Shown piece after piece: positions 1 to 10,546 of a DNA stretch of 64,000 bases. The stretch comes from Achatina immaculata. Lineage: Eukaryota > Mollusca > Gastropoda > Stylommatophora > Achatinidae. Location of the stretch: NCBI GenBank assembly GCA_009760885.1, contig CM019718.1, positions 27,959,633 through 28,023,632 of the forward strand. Direction: 5' to 3'. Position numbers and translations under genes: made by a program. The first letter of the stretch is position 1. Every line of letters begins with the position of its first letter. Under the pieces are notes generated by a model. That model searched no databases, was not told the DNA's origin, and saw nothing but the letters and a program-made list of their open reading frames with translations.

Positions 1-199
1 TTGTAGTGAAAGGCCGTTTATCACTGGGACCAAAGTTTTAGTGAACGACCGTTTATCACTGGGACCAAAGTTGTAGTGAACGACCGTTTATCACTGGGAC
101 CAAAGTTGTAGTGAAAGGCCGTTTATCACTGGGACCAAAGTTGTAGTGAACGACCGTTTATCACTGGGACCAAAGTTGTAGTGAACGACCGTTTATCAC
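1..199. repeat. 35-bp minisatellite, cut by left window edge
   Basis: About six head-to-tail copies of a 35-bp unit containing CCGTTTATCACTGGGACC. Copies differ at one to three positions (AAGGCC versus ACGACC). The array certainly continues to the left of the window. Confidence 0.95.
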
Positions 200-356
200 A
201 TGAAATTCATCATTCCTGTCCTGGTCTGACGCGACACCCTGTTGCAGAAACACAATCTGCAGGTCAGCACAGCCTGTAGGTCATCTATCGTCTGAGCTAA
301 CTAAGACAGAATGTCGCTAATGACTTTTAGTTTTATGAGAGGGTATTCTAAAATTG

Positions 357-457
357 GTGCCGCCGTGGTGTAGTGGTAAGTGTACTCACCTGCCTATCAG
401 AAGCTCCCAGGATCGATGTCGTACTCGAGCGGAGTGTTTTCGGACCGACCGGCACCT
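357..457 (+). mobile_element. tRNA-like head of a SINE-type element
   Basis: The sequence has an A-box-like TGGTGTAGTGGT at 366-377 and a degenerate B-box-like GGATCGATGTC at 410-420. The spacing of about 33 bases is right for an internal RNA polymerase III promoter. The flanks do not form a tRNA acceptor stem, so this reads as the tRNA-derived head of a SINE, not a tRNA gene. It runs directly into the 24-bp array. The SINE family is not identified. Confidence 0.5.
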
Positions 458-675
458 AGGTCAAGTCAGCCTCACAGTACGAGGTCAAGTCAGCCTCACA
501 GTACGAGGTCAACTCAGCCTCACAGTACGAGGTCAGCTCAGCCTCATAGTACGAGGTCAGCTCAGCCTCATAGTACGAGGTCAAGTCAGCCTCACAGTAC
601 AAGGTCAAGTCAGCCTCACAGTACGAGGTCAAGTCAGCCTCACAGTACGAGATCAGCTCAGCCTCATAGTACGAG
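458..675. repeat. 24-bp minisatellite
   Basis: About nine copies of a 24-bp unit with core GTCAAGTCAGCCTCACAGTA. The unit is 8 codons long, so two overlapping 117-codon frames stay open by chance. It lies directly downstream of the tRNA-like head and may have grown from that element's body. Confidence 0.93.
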
Positions 676-835
676 TCCCTGGGGTTTGCTTAAGAAAACC
701 AAGGTAGCCAGGGCACGTGACATGCTGTGGTAGCCTAGAAATGTGAAGGCACTAACACCTCACACAAGTGCAACGTGAAAATGCTGCAGGACATAGATTC
801 TAAAAGTGAGTAGCAGAGCAAGCAAAGCTTTTGTT

Positions 836-1130
836 GTAAAAGTCAAGTTCTAGGAGAATATAGTAAAAGTCAAGTTATGGGAGAATATCGTAAAAGTCAA
901 GTTCTGGGAGAATATAATAAAAGTCAAGTTCTGTGAGAATATAATAAAAGTCAAGTTCTGGGAGAATATAGTAAAAGTCAAGTTCTGTGAGAATATAGTA
1001 AAAGTCAAGTTCTGGGAGAATATAGTAAAAGTCAAGTTCTGTGAGAATATAATAAAAGTCAAGTTCTGGGAGAATATAGTAAAAGTCAAGTTCTGTGAGA
1101 ATATAATAAAAGTCAAGTTCTGGGAGAATA
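836..1130. repeat. 27-bp minisatellite, alternating GGGAG/GTGAG variants
   Basis: About eleven copies of a 27-bp unit (AAAAGTCAAGTTCTGGGAGA core). Copies alternate fairly regularly between CTGGGAG and CTGTGAG, which suggests a 54-bp dimer as the recent amplification unit. Open minus-strand frames here are a consequence of the 9-codon period. Confidence 0.93.
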
Positions 1131-1183
1131 CAGCTGTCTAGACTATATTTAAACACTGAGCACAGACAATGCGGGGTAAACTT

Positions 1184-1408
1184 CCTGTGTCACTTTCTTC
1201 CACACACTTACCTTTCCTGTGTCACTTTCTTCCACACACTTACCTTTCCTGTGTCATTTTCTTCCACACACTTACCTTTCCTGTGTCACTTTCTTCCACA
1301 CACTTACCTTTCCTGTGTCACTTTCTTCCACACACTTACCTTTCCTGTGTCACTTTCTTCCACACACTTACCTTTCCTGTGTCACTTTCTTCCACACACT
1401 TACCTTTC
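1184..1408. repeat. 32-bp minisatellite, seven nearly identical copies
   Basis: Seven copies of a 32-bp unit (core CACTTTCTTCCACACACTTA). Copies are almost identical, with one C-to-T change in the third. Such homogeneity points to recent expansion or contraction. Confidence 0.95.
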
Positions 1409-1592
1409 TTTCATCAGCCCACCCACCCCCACCCCGTGTGTCTCGGGATTTCTTTTGTGATGATCTCCCCGTGAGTGGTGCGATCCAGCTGTAACTGCAC
1501 GGGTAAGTGAGCAACACTCACACACAGGAATGCGCCAACTTGTGTATGAGCTCACCCGAAAACATGCACGTGCCCTATATAACGCTGCACAC

Positions 1593-2047
1593 TTAGTTTT
1601 TCTGTCAGCACAGTTTACTATCAAGGATTAGTTTTTCTGTGAGCAGAGTTTACTATCAAGGATTAGTTTTTCTGTGAGCAGAGTTTACTATCAAGGATTA
1701 GTTTTTCTGTGAGCAGAGTTTACTATCAAGGATTAGTTTTTCTGTGAGCAGAGTTTACTATCAAGGATTAGTTTTTCTGTTAGCACAGTTTACTATCGAG
1801 GATTAGTTTTTCTGTTAGCACAGTTTACTATCGAGGATTAGTTTTTCTGTTAGCACAGTTTACTATCAAGGATTAGTTTTTCTGTCAGCACAGTTTACTA
1901 TCAAGGATTAGTTTTTCTGTGGGCACAGTTTACTATCAAGGATTAGTTTTTCTGTTAGCACAGTTTACTGTCAAGGATTAGTTTTTCTGTTAGCACAGTT
2001 TACTGTCAAGGATTAGTTTTTCTGTTAGCACAGTTTACTGTCAAGGA
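1593..2047. repeat. 35-bp minisatellite, 13 copies
   Basis: Exactly thirteen 35-bp units with core TTAGTTTTTCTGTKAGCACA. Neighbouring copies share variants: a block with GAGCAGAG, then one with TAGCACAG, then one with TACTGTC. This block pattern shows local spread of variants along the array. Confidence 0.95.
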
Positions 2048-2149
2048 CAGAGTGACAAGCTGTTTTCGTGCACAACACCTGGTCAGCGCGCTCATCATTT
2101 CAACTTCTTCTAACAGGTGACAAGTTTCCTGTGTCTGTGCGCAAAAAAA

Positions 2150-4161
2150 TGTCTGTTTTGTTAACTGTATTACTTGTATGTTTTGTTAACTGTATTACTT
2201 GTCTGTTTTGTTAACAAATTCTTTGTCTGTTTTGTTAACCATATTCGTATTACTTGTCTGTTTTGTTAACCATATTCCTTATCTGTTTTGCTAACAATAT
2301 CCCATGTCCGTTTTGTTAACAATATTTCTATATATGTTTTGTTAACAGTATTACTTACCTATTTTGTTAAAGTATCCATGTCTGTTTTGTTAACAATATT
2401 CAAAGTCTGTTGTGTTAACACTATGTCTGTTTTTAACAGTATTTCTACATATGATTTATTAAAAATATTCCTTGTCTGTTTTCTTAACAATATTTGTTAA
2501 CAATAATCATTGTCTGTTTTCTTTAGAGTATTCCTTGTCTGTTTTGCTAACAATATTAACTTGTCTGTGTTTGTTAACAATATTCCTTGTCTGTTTTGTT
2601 AACAGTATTACTTGTCTGTTTTGTAACAATATTCAATGTCTGTTTTGTTAACAATATTTCAATATCTGTTTTGTTAACAGTATTCCTTACCCGTTTTGTT
2701 TTCAGTATTTCTATGTCTGTTTTGTTAACAGTATTCCATGTCTGTTTTGTTAACAGTATCTCTATGTTTGATTTGGTAACAATATTTCATGTCTTTTTTT
2801 GTTAACAATATTTCTGTATCTGTTCTGTTTGCAATTTTTCTTGTCTATTTTATTAACAATATTCTTTGTATGTTTTGTTAACAATATTCCATGTCCCTTT
2901 TGTTAACACTATTTCTATGTCTGATTTGTTAACAATACTCCATGTCTGATTTGTTAAGAGTATTTCTATATCTGTTTTGTTAACAATATTCCTTGTCCTT
3001 TTTGTTAACAATATTCTTTGTCTGTTTTTTAACAATATATATTGTCTGTTTTCCTAACAATATTTCTTGTCTGTTTTTAAAAAAACATTCCTTGTCTATT
3101 TTGTTTTCATTATTTCTTATATTTTTTGTTAGCTATATTCGTTCTATGTTTTATTAACAATATTTCTTATCTGTTTTGTTAACAATATTTCCATATCTGT
3201 TTTGTTAACAGTATTCATTACCTGTTTTGTTAACAGTATTTCTATGTCTGTTTTCTTAACAGTATTCCATGTCTTTTTTGATAACAGTATACATATGTTT
3301 GATTTGTTAACAATATTTCACATAGGTTTTGTTAACAATATTTCTGTATCTGTTTTGTTAATAATATACCTTGTCTGTTTTGTTAACAATATTCATTGTC
3401 TGTTTTTATTATCAATATTCTTTGTCTGTTTTGTTAACAATATTTCTTGTCTCTTTTGTTAAAAGTATTACTTGTCTGTTTTGTTAACAATATTCGATGT
3501 CTGTTTTGTTAACAGTATTTCTATGTCTGATTTGGTAACAATATTCTATGTCTGTTTTGTTAATAGTTTTTCAATATCTGTTTTGTTAACAGTAATCCAT
3601 ATCTGTTTTGTTAACAGTATGTCTATGTCTAATTTGTTAACAATATTTCATGTCTATTTTGCTAACAATATTCCTTGGCTGGTTTATTAACAATCTTCCT
3701 TGTCTGCTTTTTTACCAGTATTGCTTGTGTGTTTTATTAACTGTATTCCATGTCTGTTTTGTTAACAACATTCCTTGTCTGTTTTGTTAACAATATTCAT
3801 TGTCCGTTTTGTTAACAATATTCCTTGTCTGTTTTGTTGACAGTATTTCTTTCCTGTTTTGTTAACTGTATTTCTTTGTCTGATTTGTTAACCATATTCC
3901 ATGTCTGTTGTGTTAACAGTATTTCTATATATGTTTTGTTAACAGTATTCTGTGTCTATTTTGTTAACAGTATTTCTATGTCTGATTTGTTAACCATATT
4001 CCATGTCTGTTTTGTTAACATTATTTCATGTCTGTTTTGTCAACAGTATTCCATGTCTGTTTTCTTAACAATATTCCATGTCTGTTTTGTTAACAATTTT
4101 TCATGTCTATTCCGTTGACAATGCTACCATGTCTGTATTGTTAACAGTATTCTATGTCTGT
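2150..4161. repeat. Degenerate 25-bp satellite, about 2 kb, AT-rich
   Basis: Around 80 imperfect copies of a roughly 25-bp unit, consensus TCTGTTTTGTTAACARTATT followed by CCWTG. Most units keep the palindrome GTTAAC. Small insertions and deletions are common, so this array is older than its neighbours. Because 25 is not a multiple of three, frames cycle through three different peptides and short open frames of 60-97 codons arise by chance. Confidence 0.94.
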
Positions 4162-4960
4162 GATTACTTTTAAAATGAATTTTACAGCTGAAAATATTAT
4201 TTTCTGGTTTTAAAAAATTGGAAACGTTTTACCGAACCAACGCTGAAAAATAAAAAGATGAATCTCTTGTACAAGTCGGCTCAAACTCCAACTTAAATTT
4301 ATGAGAAAGCGCTCACCTTCTGGTGGGAACTAAGAGCTGCTAGTATCTAGCACAAACATCATCTCCCAGTCACATTCCGGTTTCCTCAAGCTGGTCAATC
4401 CAAGGAAAAGTCCAGAAAACACGACTACGTGACCTAGACTAACTGAGCGACGGGAATTTCCGCCAAAGAAGACCTACAATACTTCAGGAGATGTCTGGAC
4501 CAATGATAAACGTTGGAGATTTCCTTTTACTCTGTCCTCTTTCTTGACAAATTAACTTCAAAACTTGACACACAGGGGAGCAATGATGGAAGCGTTGAAA
4601 TTAAAACCAACACAAGCTACGATCACAGTTTCTCCCCTCCCCCTCATCCCAACACATACACTGCATTTTTCGTTTCGTTTCTTTATGATTTCACCGAGGG
4701 GGAAAGGAAAAGAAATGCTGATCCGAAATTTTAAAATACCAGCGATGGCCATGAGAAGGGAGATTATTGATTGAAAAGATTTTCTTGTTATTTTGTGTTG
4801 ACGGGGAAGTTCAGATAAAAGAGAGCACGCGCTGATCAACTGCACGGAAAATAATTAACATGATTGGGCTGCCATAACTGGCTTTTTGCTGCAGTTGAAT
4901 GATTTCTAAAGCTGAACTTTGGCTGAAACTGTGTATGTGTGAGTGTGTTATGTATAACTC
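4162..4960. other. Low-repeat sequence, nothing recognised
   Basis: AT-rich sequence without clear tandem structure. Short overlapping open frames of 69-97 codons lie on both strands near 4513-4845, but none resembles a known protein. I see no RNA gene or transposon end. Confidence 0.6.
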
Positions 4961-5194
4961 AGGTCGCGTGACATTAAGATAATCTGTAAGACAGGGAGTT
5001 TGAATACCTGGCCCTCAGAGGTCATGTGACATTAAGATAATCTGTAAGACAGGGAGTTTGAATACCTGGTCCTCAGAGGTCATGTGACATTAAGATAATC
5101 TGTAAGACAGGGAGTTTGAATACCTGGTCCTCAGAGGTCATGTGACATTAAGATAATCTGTAAGACAGACAGTGTGAATACCTGGCTCTCTGAG
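4961..5194. repeat. 58-bp minisatellite, four copies
   Basis: Four copies of a 58-bp unit containing ATTAAGATAATCTGTAAGAC and ending in TCAGAGGTCATGTG. The outer copies are slightly diverged and the inner two are almost identical. Confidence 0.93.
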
Positions 5195-5307
5195 GCTACT
5201 ATTGGTCCTGATATTCCCAGACACTTTAAGAAGGGACAAAACAAATCATTTATTACAATGTGTGCTGTAAAACACTCCACAGAGCCAACTCTAAGCGACC
5301 TCAGTGA

Positions 5308-5515
5308 TTATTCCTTGTTGGTAGATTTCATACAAGCAGACAACAAGGCACATCTAAGGTTATTCCTTGTTGGTAGATTTCATACAAGCAGACAAGGCAC
5401 ATCTAAGGTTATTCCTTGTTGGTAGATTTCATACAAGCAGACAACTTTAAGCCAAATATAGAGTTATACTTTACTGGTAGAATGTACACAACCAGACAAT
5501 TGTAAGCCACCTGTA
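5308..5515. repeat. 49-52 bp minisatellite with decayed fourth copy
   Basis: Three good copies begin at 5308, 5360 and 5409 (core CCTTGTTGGTAGATTTCATA), with spacings of 52 and 49 bases. A diverged fourth copy at about 5460-5515 keeps GGTAGAATGTACACAACCAG. Confidence 0.85.
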
Positions 5516-5530
5516 GGATTTTTTCTTGGT

Positions 5531-5693
5531 AGATGGAGGAGGAGAGGGAGACCAAGGAACTCCTGGCGCCGAAGTCTGGACACGGACATCAAAATAATGA
5601 ACCAGACATGGAGACAGTTGGAAAGAGTGGCCCAGGACCGAACTGCCTGGCGAGCTCTTGTTGGCGGCCTATGCTCCACGACGGGTCAGAGGC

Positions 5694-5701
<8 letters not shown>
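5531..5701 (+). pseudogene. 3' end of a LINE reverse-transcriptase ORF
   Basis: One frame reads about 56 codons to a TAG at 5699-5701. It shows the conserved C-terminal tail of many endonuclease/reverse-transcriptase LINEs: GRPRNSWRR, then QLERVAQDRTAWRALV, then GLCS and a stop. This tail follows the catalytic and thumb regions in full elements. Everything upstream is missing, so this is a 5'-truncated copy. The stop codon lies inside the first GATA repeat, so the coding end and the simple-repeat tail overlap. Several LINE clades share this tail, so the clade is uncertain. It differs from the other LINE tails in the window. Confidence 0.8.
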
Positions 5702-5791
<90 letters not shown>

Positions 5792-5806
5792 GGAGATAGA
5801 TAGATG
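5694..5806. repeat. (GATA)n microsatellite, probable LINE 3' tail
   Basis: About 26 near-perfect GATA units directly follow the LINE stop codon. Many LINEs end in short tandem repeats, so the tract probably began as the element's 3' tail and then expanded. Confidence 0.9.
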
Positions 5807-6238
5807 AAATGAGAGGACTAAAAAAAAAACCGAGGTTGAACTTGGCGGACACACTGCAATCAGCCATTTTATTTGTTATTTTTTTCTGATGAATCAAATG
5901 AGTACAAGGTTAAAGTTCCTATCACAATGAAAGTCAAGTCCCTGTTTCAAAGAAAATCAAGTTCCCTACGCAGTGAAACTCTAGTTCCTGTCGACACATG
6001 CTGGTGCCTACATTATGGTCACGTGACTGTCAAGGTCAAGGTAACGTCTGCATTAAGTAAACACCCCAGAAACAGAGTTGTTTTCACATTAAATATTGGT
6101 TTTTTCTTTTATTTTTTTTTGAACAAACAATTGGAATTTCAACATGACAAAACTCTTCATTTAGAGCTTAAAGTTGTCATGTACAATGTGTTTGGTGGCA
6201 AGATCGTGAAACTGAAGTAAAACAGTGGGAAAACTGAA
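5807..6238. other. Low-repeat sequence, nothing recognised
   Basis: AT-rich sequence with an A9 run at 5821-5829. Between about 5905 and 5990 there are loose repeats of AAAGTCAAGTYCC. A 115-codon open frame (5873-6220) has no recognisable domain and is probably chance. Confidence 0.5.
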
Positions 6239-7641
6239 GCATGACTAACAAGAAAGAATTGAAGCAATAAACAGATGTCTGGCATGACTGACAAGAAAAA
6301 ATTGAAGCAATAAACAGATGGCTGGCATGACTAACAAGAAAGAATTGAAGCAATAAACAGATGTCTGGCATGACTAACAAGAAAGAATTGAAGCAATAAA
6401 CAGATGTCTGGCATGACTGACAAGAAAGAATTGAAGCAATAAACAGATGTCTGGCATGACTGACAAGAAAGAATTGAAGCAATAAAGAGATGTCTGGCAT
6501 GACTGACAAGAAAGAATTGAAGCAATAAAGAGATGTCTGGCACGACTAACAAGAAAGAATTGAAGCAATAAAGAGATGTCTGGCACGACTAACAAGAAAA
6601 AATTGAAGCAATAAAGAGATGTCTGGCACGACTAACAATAAAGAGATGTCTGGCACGACTAACAATAAAGAGATGTCTGGCACGACTAACAATAAAGAGA
6701 TGTCTGGCACGACTAACAAGAAAGAATTGAAGCAATAAAGAGATGTCTGGCACGACTAACAATAAAGAGATGTCTGGCACGACTAACAAGAAAGAATTGA
6801 AGCAATAAAGAGATGTCTGGCACGACTAACAATAAAGAGATGTCTGGCACGACTAACAATAAAGAGATGTCTGGCACGACTAACAATAAAGAGATGTCTG
6901 GCACGACTAACAAGAAAGAATTGAAGCAATAAAGAGATGTCTGGCACGACTAACAATAAAGAGATGTCTGGCACGACTAACAAGAAAGAATTGAAGCAAT
7001 AAAGAGATATCTGGCACGACTAACAATAAAGAGATGTCTGGCACGACTAATAATAAAGAGATGTCTGGCACGACTAACAATAAAGAGATGTCTGGCACGA
7101 CTAACAATAAAGAGGTGTCTGGCACGACTAACAAGAAAGAATTGAAGCAATAAAGAGATGTGTGGAACGACTAACAATAAAGAGGTGTCTGGCACGACTA
7201 ACAATAAAGAGGTGTCTGGCACGACTAACAATAAAGAGATGTGTGGGACGACTAACAATAAAGAGGTGTCTGGCACGACTAACAATAAAGAGGTGTCTGG
7301 CACGACTAACAATAAAGAGATGTCTGGCACGACTAACAAGAAAGAATTGAAGCAATAAAGAGATGTGTGGGACGACTAACAATAAAGAGGTGTCTGGCAC
7401 GACTAACAATAAAGAGGTGTCTGGCACGACTAACAATAAAGAGGTGTCTGGCACGACTAACAATAAAGAGGTGTCTGGCACGACTAACAACAAAGAGGTG
7501 TCTGGCACGACTAACAATAAAGAGGTGTCTGGCACGACTAACAACAAAGAGATGTCTGGCACGACTAACAACAAAGAAATGTCTGGCACGACTAACAACA
7601 AAGAGGTGTCTGGCACGACTAACAATAAAGAGGTGTCTGGC
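6239..7641. repeat. Compound 43-bp / 27-bp minisatellite
   Basis: The left part (6239 to about 6610) consists of 43-bp units containing AACAAGAAAGAATTGAAGCA. From about 6610 a 27-bp unit appears, equal to the 43-bp unit minus 16 internal bases. The two forms are interspersed up to about 7350, and only the 27-bp form is seen from there to 7641. The long repetitive frames on both strands (up to 165 codons) follow from the 27-bp period. Confidence 0.95.
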
Positions 7642-7782
7642 GTGTGAGTGTCTTCAAGTGATATTTATCATGAAAAAGAGGAACGCTTTATTCTTCTGTT
7701 TCATTCTAAACGTCTTTCCTCCATACACGACGACAACAGCTGATATCATCGTCTACACTTTCCTCTTTTCTTCCACAAATTA

Positions 7783-7985
7783 GTCTTGTCTGCTGTAAAT
7801 TTCTTCCAGTCTTATCTGCTGTGAAATTCTTTCAGTCTTATCTGCTGTGAAATTCTTTCAGTCTTATCTGCTGTGAAATTCTTTCAGTCTTATCTGCTGT
7901 GAAATTCTTCCAGTCTTATCTGCTGTGAAATTCTTGCAGTCTTATCTGCTGTGAAATTCTTTCAGTATTATCTGCTGTGAAATTC
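7783..7985. repeat. 26-bp minisatellite, about eight copies
   Basis: Units of 26 bp with core TCTTATCTGCTGTGAAATTC. The first copy is diverged and the rest are nearly identical, with TTTCAG/TTCCAG/TTGCAG variants. Confidence 0.94.
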
Positions 7986-8054
7986 ACTTTCTACACAAAG
8001 TTCGTATGATGGATCAAAGTCACAACTGGCCGATTCTCCTCCATACAGATTGAG

Positions 8055-8084
8055 CATCATCATCATCATCATCATCATCATCAT
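8055..8084. repeat. (ATC)n microsatellite
   Basis: About ten perfect CAT/ATC trinucleotides. Confidence 0.93.
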
Positions 8085-8217
8085 GGCCAGATTAATCTGT
8101 TACTGTTAACTAGGATTTTGATAATATAAACCGGTTACGGTAACAGAGGACCACCAAAAGTTTCAGTTTTAATCGGTAATTTATTAGCACTTGCCAGTTA
8201 CTCCATCACTGGCAGGC

Positions 8218-8318
8218 AACAACCTGTCCCCTCTAGGTCTCAGACCAACCTGTCCCCGCTAGTTCTCATAGCAACCTGTCCTCCCCCTCCTAGTTCTCAC
8301 AACAACCTGTCCCTTCCG
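8218..8318. repeat. Short degenerate repeat, about 33 bp period
   Basis: Three to four copies built on CAACCTGTCC, a short C-rich spacer and TAGKTCTCA. Copies vary in length. Confidence 0.7.
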
Positions 8319-8393
8319 GTCTGGACAGACCACTAAAGAAAACTAAATGACTGTACAGACAAGGGTTAGGGGGGAGAAAAGTCCAAGAATAAA

Positions 8394-8500
8394 CATGTCA
8401 CTGACAGAGCTCACTCGAAATCAAGTCTATGTCACTGACAGAGGTCACCCGAAATCAAATCTATGTCACTGACAGAGGTCACCCGAAATCAAGTGTGTCG
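8394..8500. repeat. 34-bp minisatellite, three copies
   Basis: Three copies of a 34-bp unit with ATGTCACTGACAGAGGTCAC followed by CCGAAATCAA. A short (GT)n tract follows at about 8516-8530. Confidence 0.9.
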
Positions 8501-8596
8501 TATGTCAGTGACATATGTGTGTGTGTGTGTGCAGCAAATGTTAAACTACCACATAAGAGTGAACCGCTACTCTTTTACCACTACATGTATGTGCAT

Positions 8597-8770
8597 TGCT
8601 AACATTTCACTTTCGCACAAATGTTAACTGCTAACTTGTCACTATCGCACAGCTGTTCACTGCTAGCATTTCACTACCACACGGCTGTGCACTGCTAATA
8701 TTTCTCTATCACATGACTGTGCACTGCTAACATTTTGCTAGCACACAGCTGTGCATTGTTAACATTTCCT
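8597..8770. repeat. Degenerate repeat, about 34-37 bp
   Basis: Roughly five poorly conserved copies of CTGCTAACATTTCACTAYCR followed by CACAGCTGTGCA. The second half contains a short palindrome (CACAGCTGTG). Divergence suggests age. Confidence 0.75.
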
Positions 8771-10314
8771 TGCGCCCTATAGAACGAAACACAGGAAAGT
8801 GTGTACAGAATTTGTAGAATGTCTGTGCTCCACAATTCTCTTAGCACAAGGTAGAACGGCGAGATGAAACAAAACAAACCACGGCTACAGAAGAACTCGG
8901 AACTGAAAGACTGAAATAGACGGACGTTCCAAGAAGTCTCAATATGATGATGATTAAAATTTGTTGAAAGTTCTGTAAGCAGGTGAATCTTTCCAATTAT
9001 ATTCCATTAAACACTCTATCTTTATCAGCTCACCGACTGGAGACCGTGCAGCCACACGTAAATTATCAGAAATCGAGGGTCAAAGTTAGGCCAGTCCTAG
9101 CACTGACTGACCAAGAATGACCATCTGTACAACTTTGATCACAGTGTCAGAAATGGCGATATGTTTACACCCTGACAGAGACGCCAAGACAAGCTCGTTC
9201 TCAAGCATGGAAAGATTACATTCATTTCAAGAAGGGAACACAAACTGGACTGACAGAAAGCAATAACATCCCGCGAGAGATACAAAAAGCTTGGCCAATC
9301 TCTCAGATTGCAGCCCTCATCTAATCTCAAGAAACGCACAACAGAAGATTCTCACATTCTTCCGCTCCAGGTCCTAGGAAAGGGAACGAGTGCTCATCCA
9401 TTAACCTTGTTCCAGAGAGGTTGCCATTTCACTCGGACACTTCATCACATCCACACTTATCCAGGGTTTTAGAGCTTCTCCAGACATTTACCTTCCTAGG
9501 GTCTTGTCTCACACAGCGACAAAGCGTCGCCTTTATCTCGACAAAGCCTGTTCCATTCTGGAATATTTGCCCGTAATTTTTCAAATGCTGAGGATTGCTT
9601 CACAGAATTAATCGTGTTTACAGGACTGAATAGCTTGTGAACCCTACACTCCAGCCTGGATTGTTGGCTAACATTAAACATTACAAGCATACAAGACGCA
9701 AGCGTCCACAAGCAATACAGTTGATGCCCCCTCGCCATAGATGCAATGACCCAGTAAATTTGGTGTCATTTTTTTCAAAGGCTGTGATTCCATTACACCC
9801 TTCTGTGCGACAATATGAGCACTAGCACAAACTAGAATAATGGCGCACGATCTTAGCCAGGACTTGTGGCTGGAAGAAAGTGACAAATCTCTCTCGACAT
9901 AAAAATATCGGTATTACATGAATAAATGTCACAGACCCTTTCAGGACGCACTCCGCCTTACAGTCACTCTTAGATTTTGTCAGAGAGAGCGTGCCATTCA
10001 AGTCTTTCTCAAGCTGCATGACCTTTGACACAAACATAAACACTTGAAAGTCTACGTGAAGTTTATGAAGAGACTGGTACACTGGAACCGTCGGGTATAA
10101 ACTCTAGGGTCGTTTACTGCACTTTACGGAGATTGGACGTATGTCTTCCATCTTTTCTGAGCACGACATTTCAGAGACATGAGCAAAACACTTGGAACGT
10201 GTGCGACAAAAAACTCAAGAGAACTAAACCCACACCTCCAGTGATCCATGAAACCACCCAGAAGTAACAGGTCGTCGTGTTTTACGAGTTTGACAACAAT
10301 AACCTGCTTCGCGG
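8771..10314. other. Low-repeat sequence, nothing recognised
   Basis: About 1.5 kb without tandem structure. Short open frames (60-86 codons) lie on both strands. None shows a domain, a signal peptide followed by a protein-like sequence, or a convincing exon bounded by splice sites. It could hold intronic or intergenic host DNA. Confidence 0.55.
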
Positions 10315-10466
10315 CTTGTCAATTCAACAGTTGACTGTCACTTCAGAAGCTGCTTGTCAATTCAGAAGTTGACTGTCACTTCAGAAGCTGCTTGTCACTT
10401 CAGAAGTTGACTGTCACTTCAGAAGCTGCTTGTCACTTCAGAAGTTGACTGTCACTTCAGAAGTTG
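10315..10466. repeat. 38-bp minisatellite of two 19-bp halves
   Basis: Alternating 19-bp halves, GAAGCTGCTTGTCACTTCA and GAAGTTGACTGTCACTTCA, make a 38-bp unit repeated about four times. The two halves clearly share an ancestor. Confidence 0.92.
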
Positions 10467-10546
10467 CTCTTGAATGTAGGAATATAAAAAAATGTTTTAA
10501 TGTTCTGTCTTACAAGCTGTGATGTGAGTATATGAAAAGTTGTTAC

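Noticed and set aside
357..430. Functional tRNA gene
   Set aside because: The B-box is degenerate and the ends cannot form an acceptor stem. It fits a SINE head better.
2150..4161. CRISPR-like array of 25-bp repeats
   Set aside because: Units are contiguous with no unique spacers of constant length, and the DNA is eukaryotic. The same reasoning applies to the other arrays.
5589..5897. 102-codon minus-strand frame with IYLS repeats
   Set aside because: Reads the (GATA)n microsatellite and the antisense of the LINE tail.
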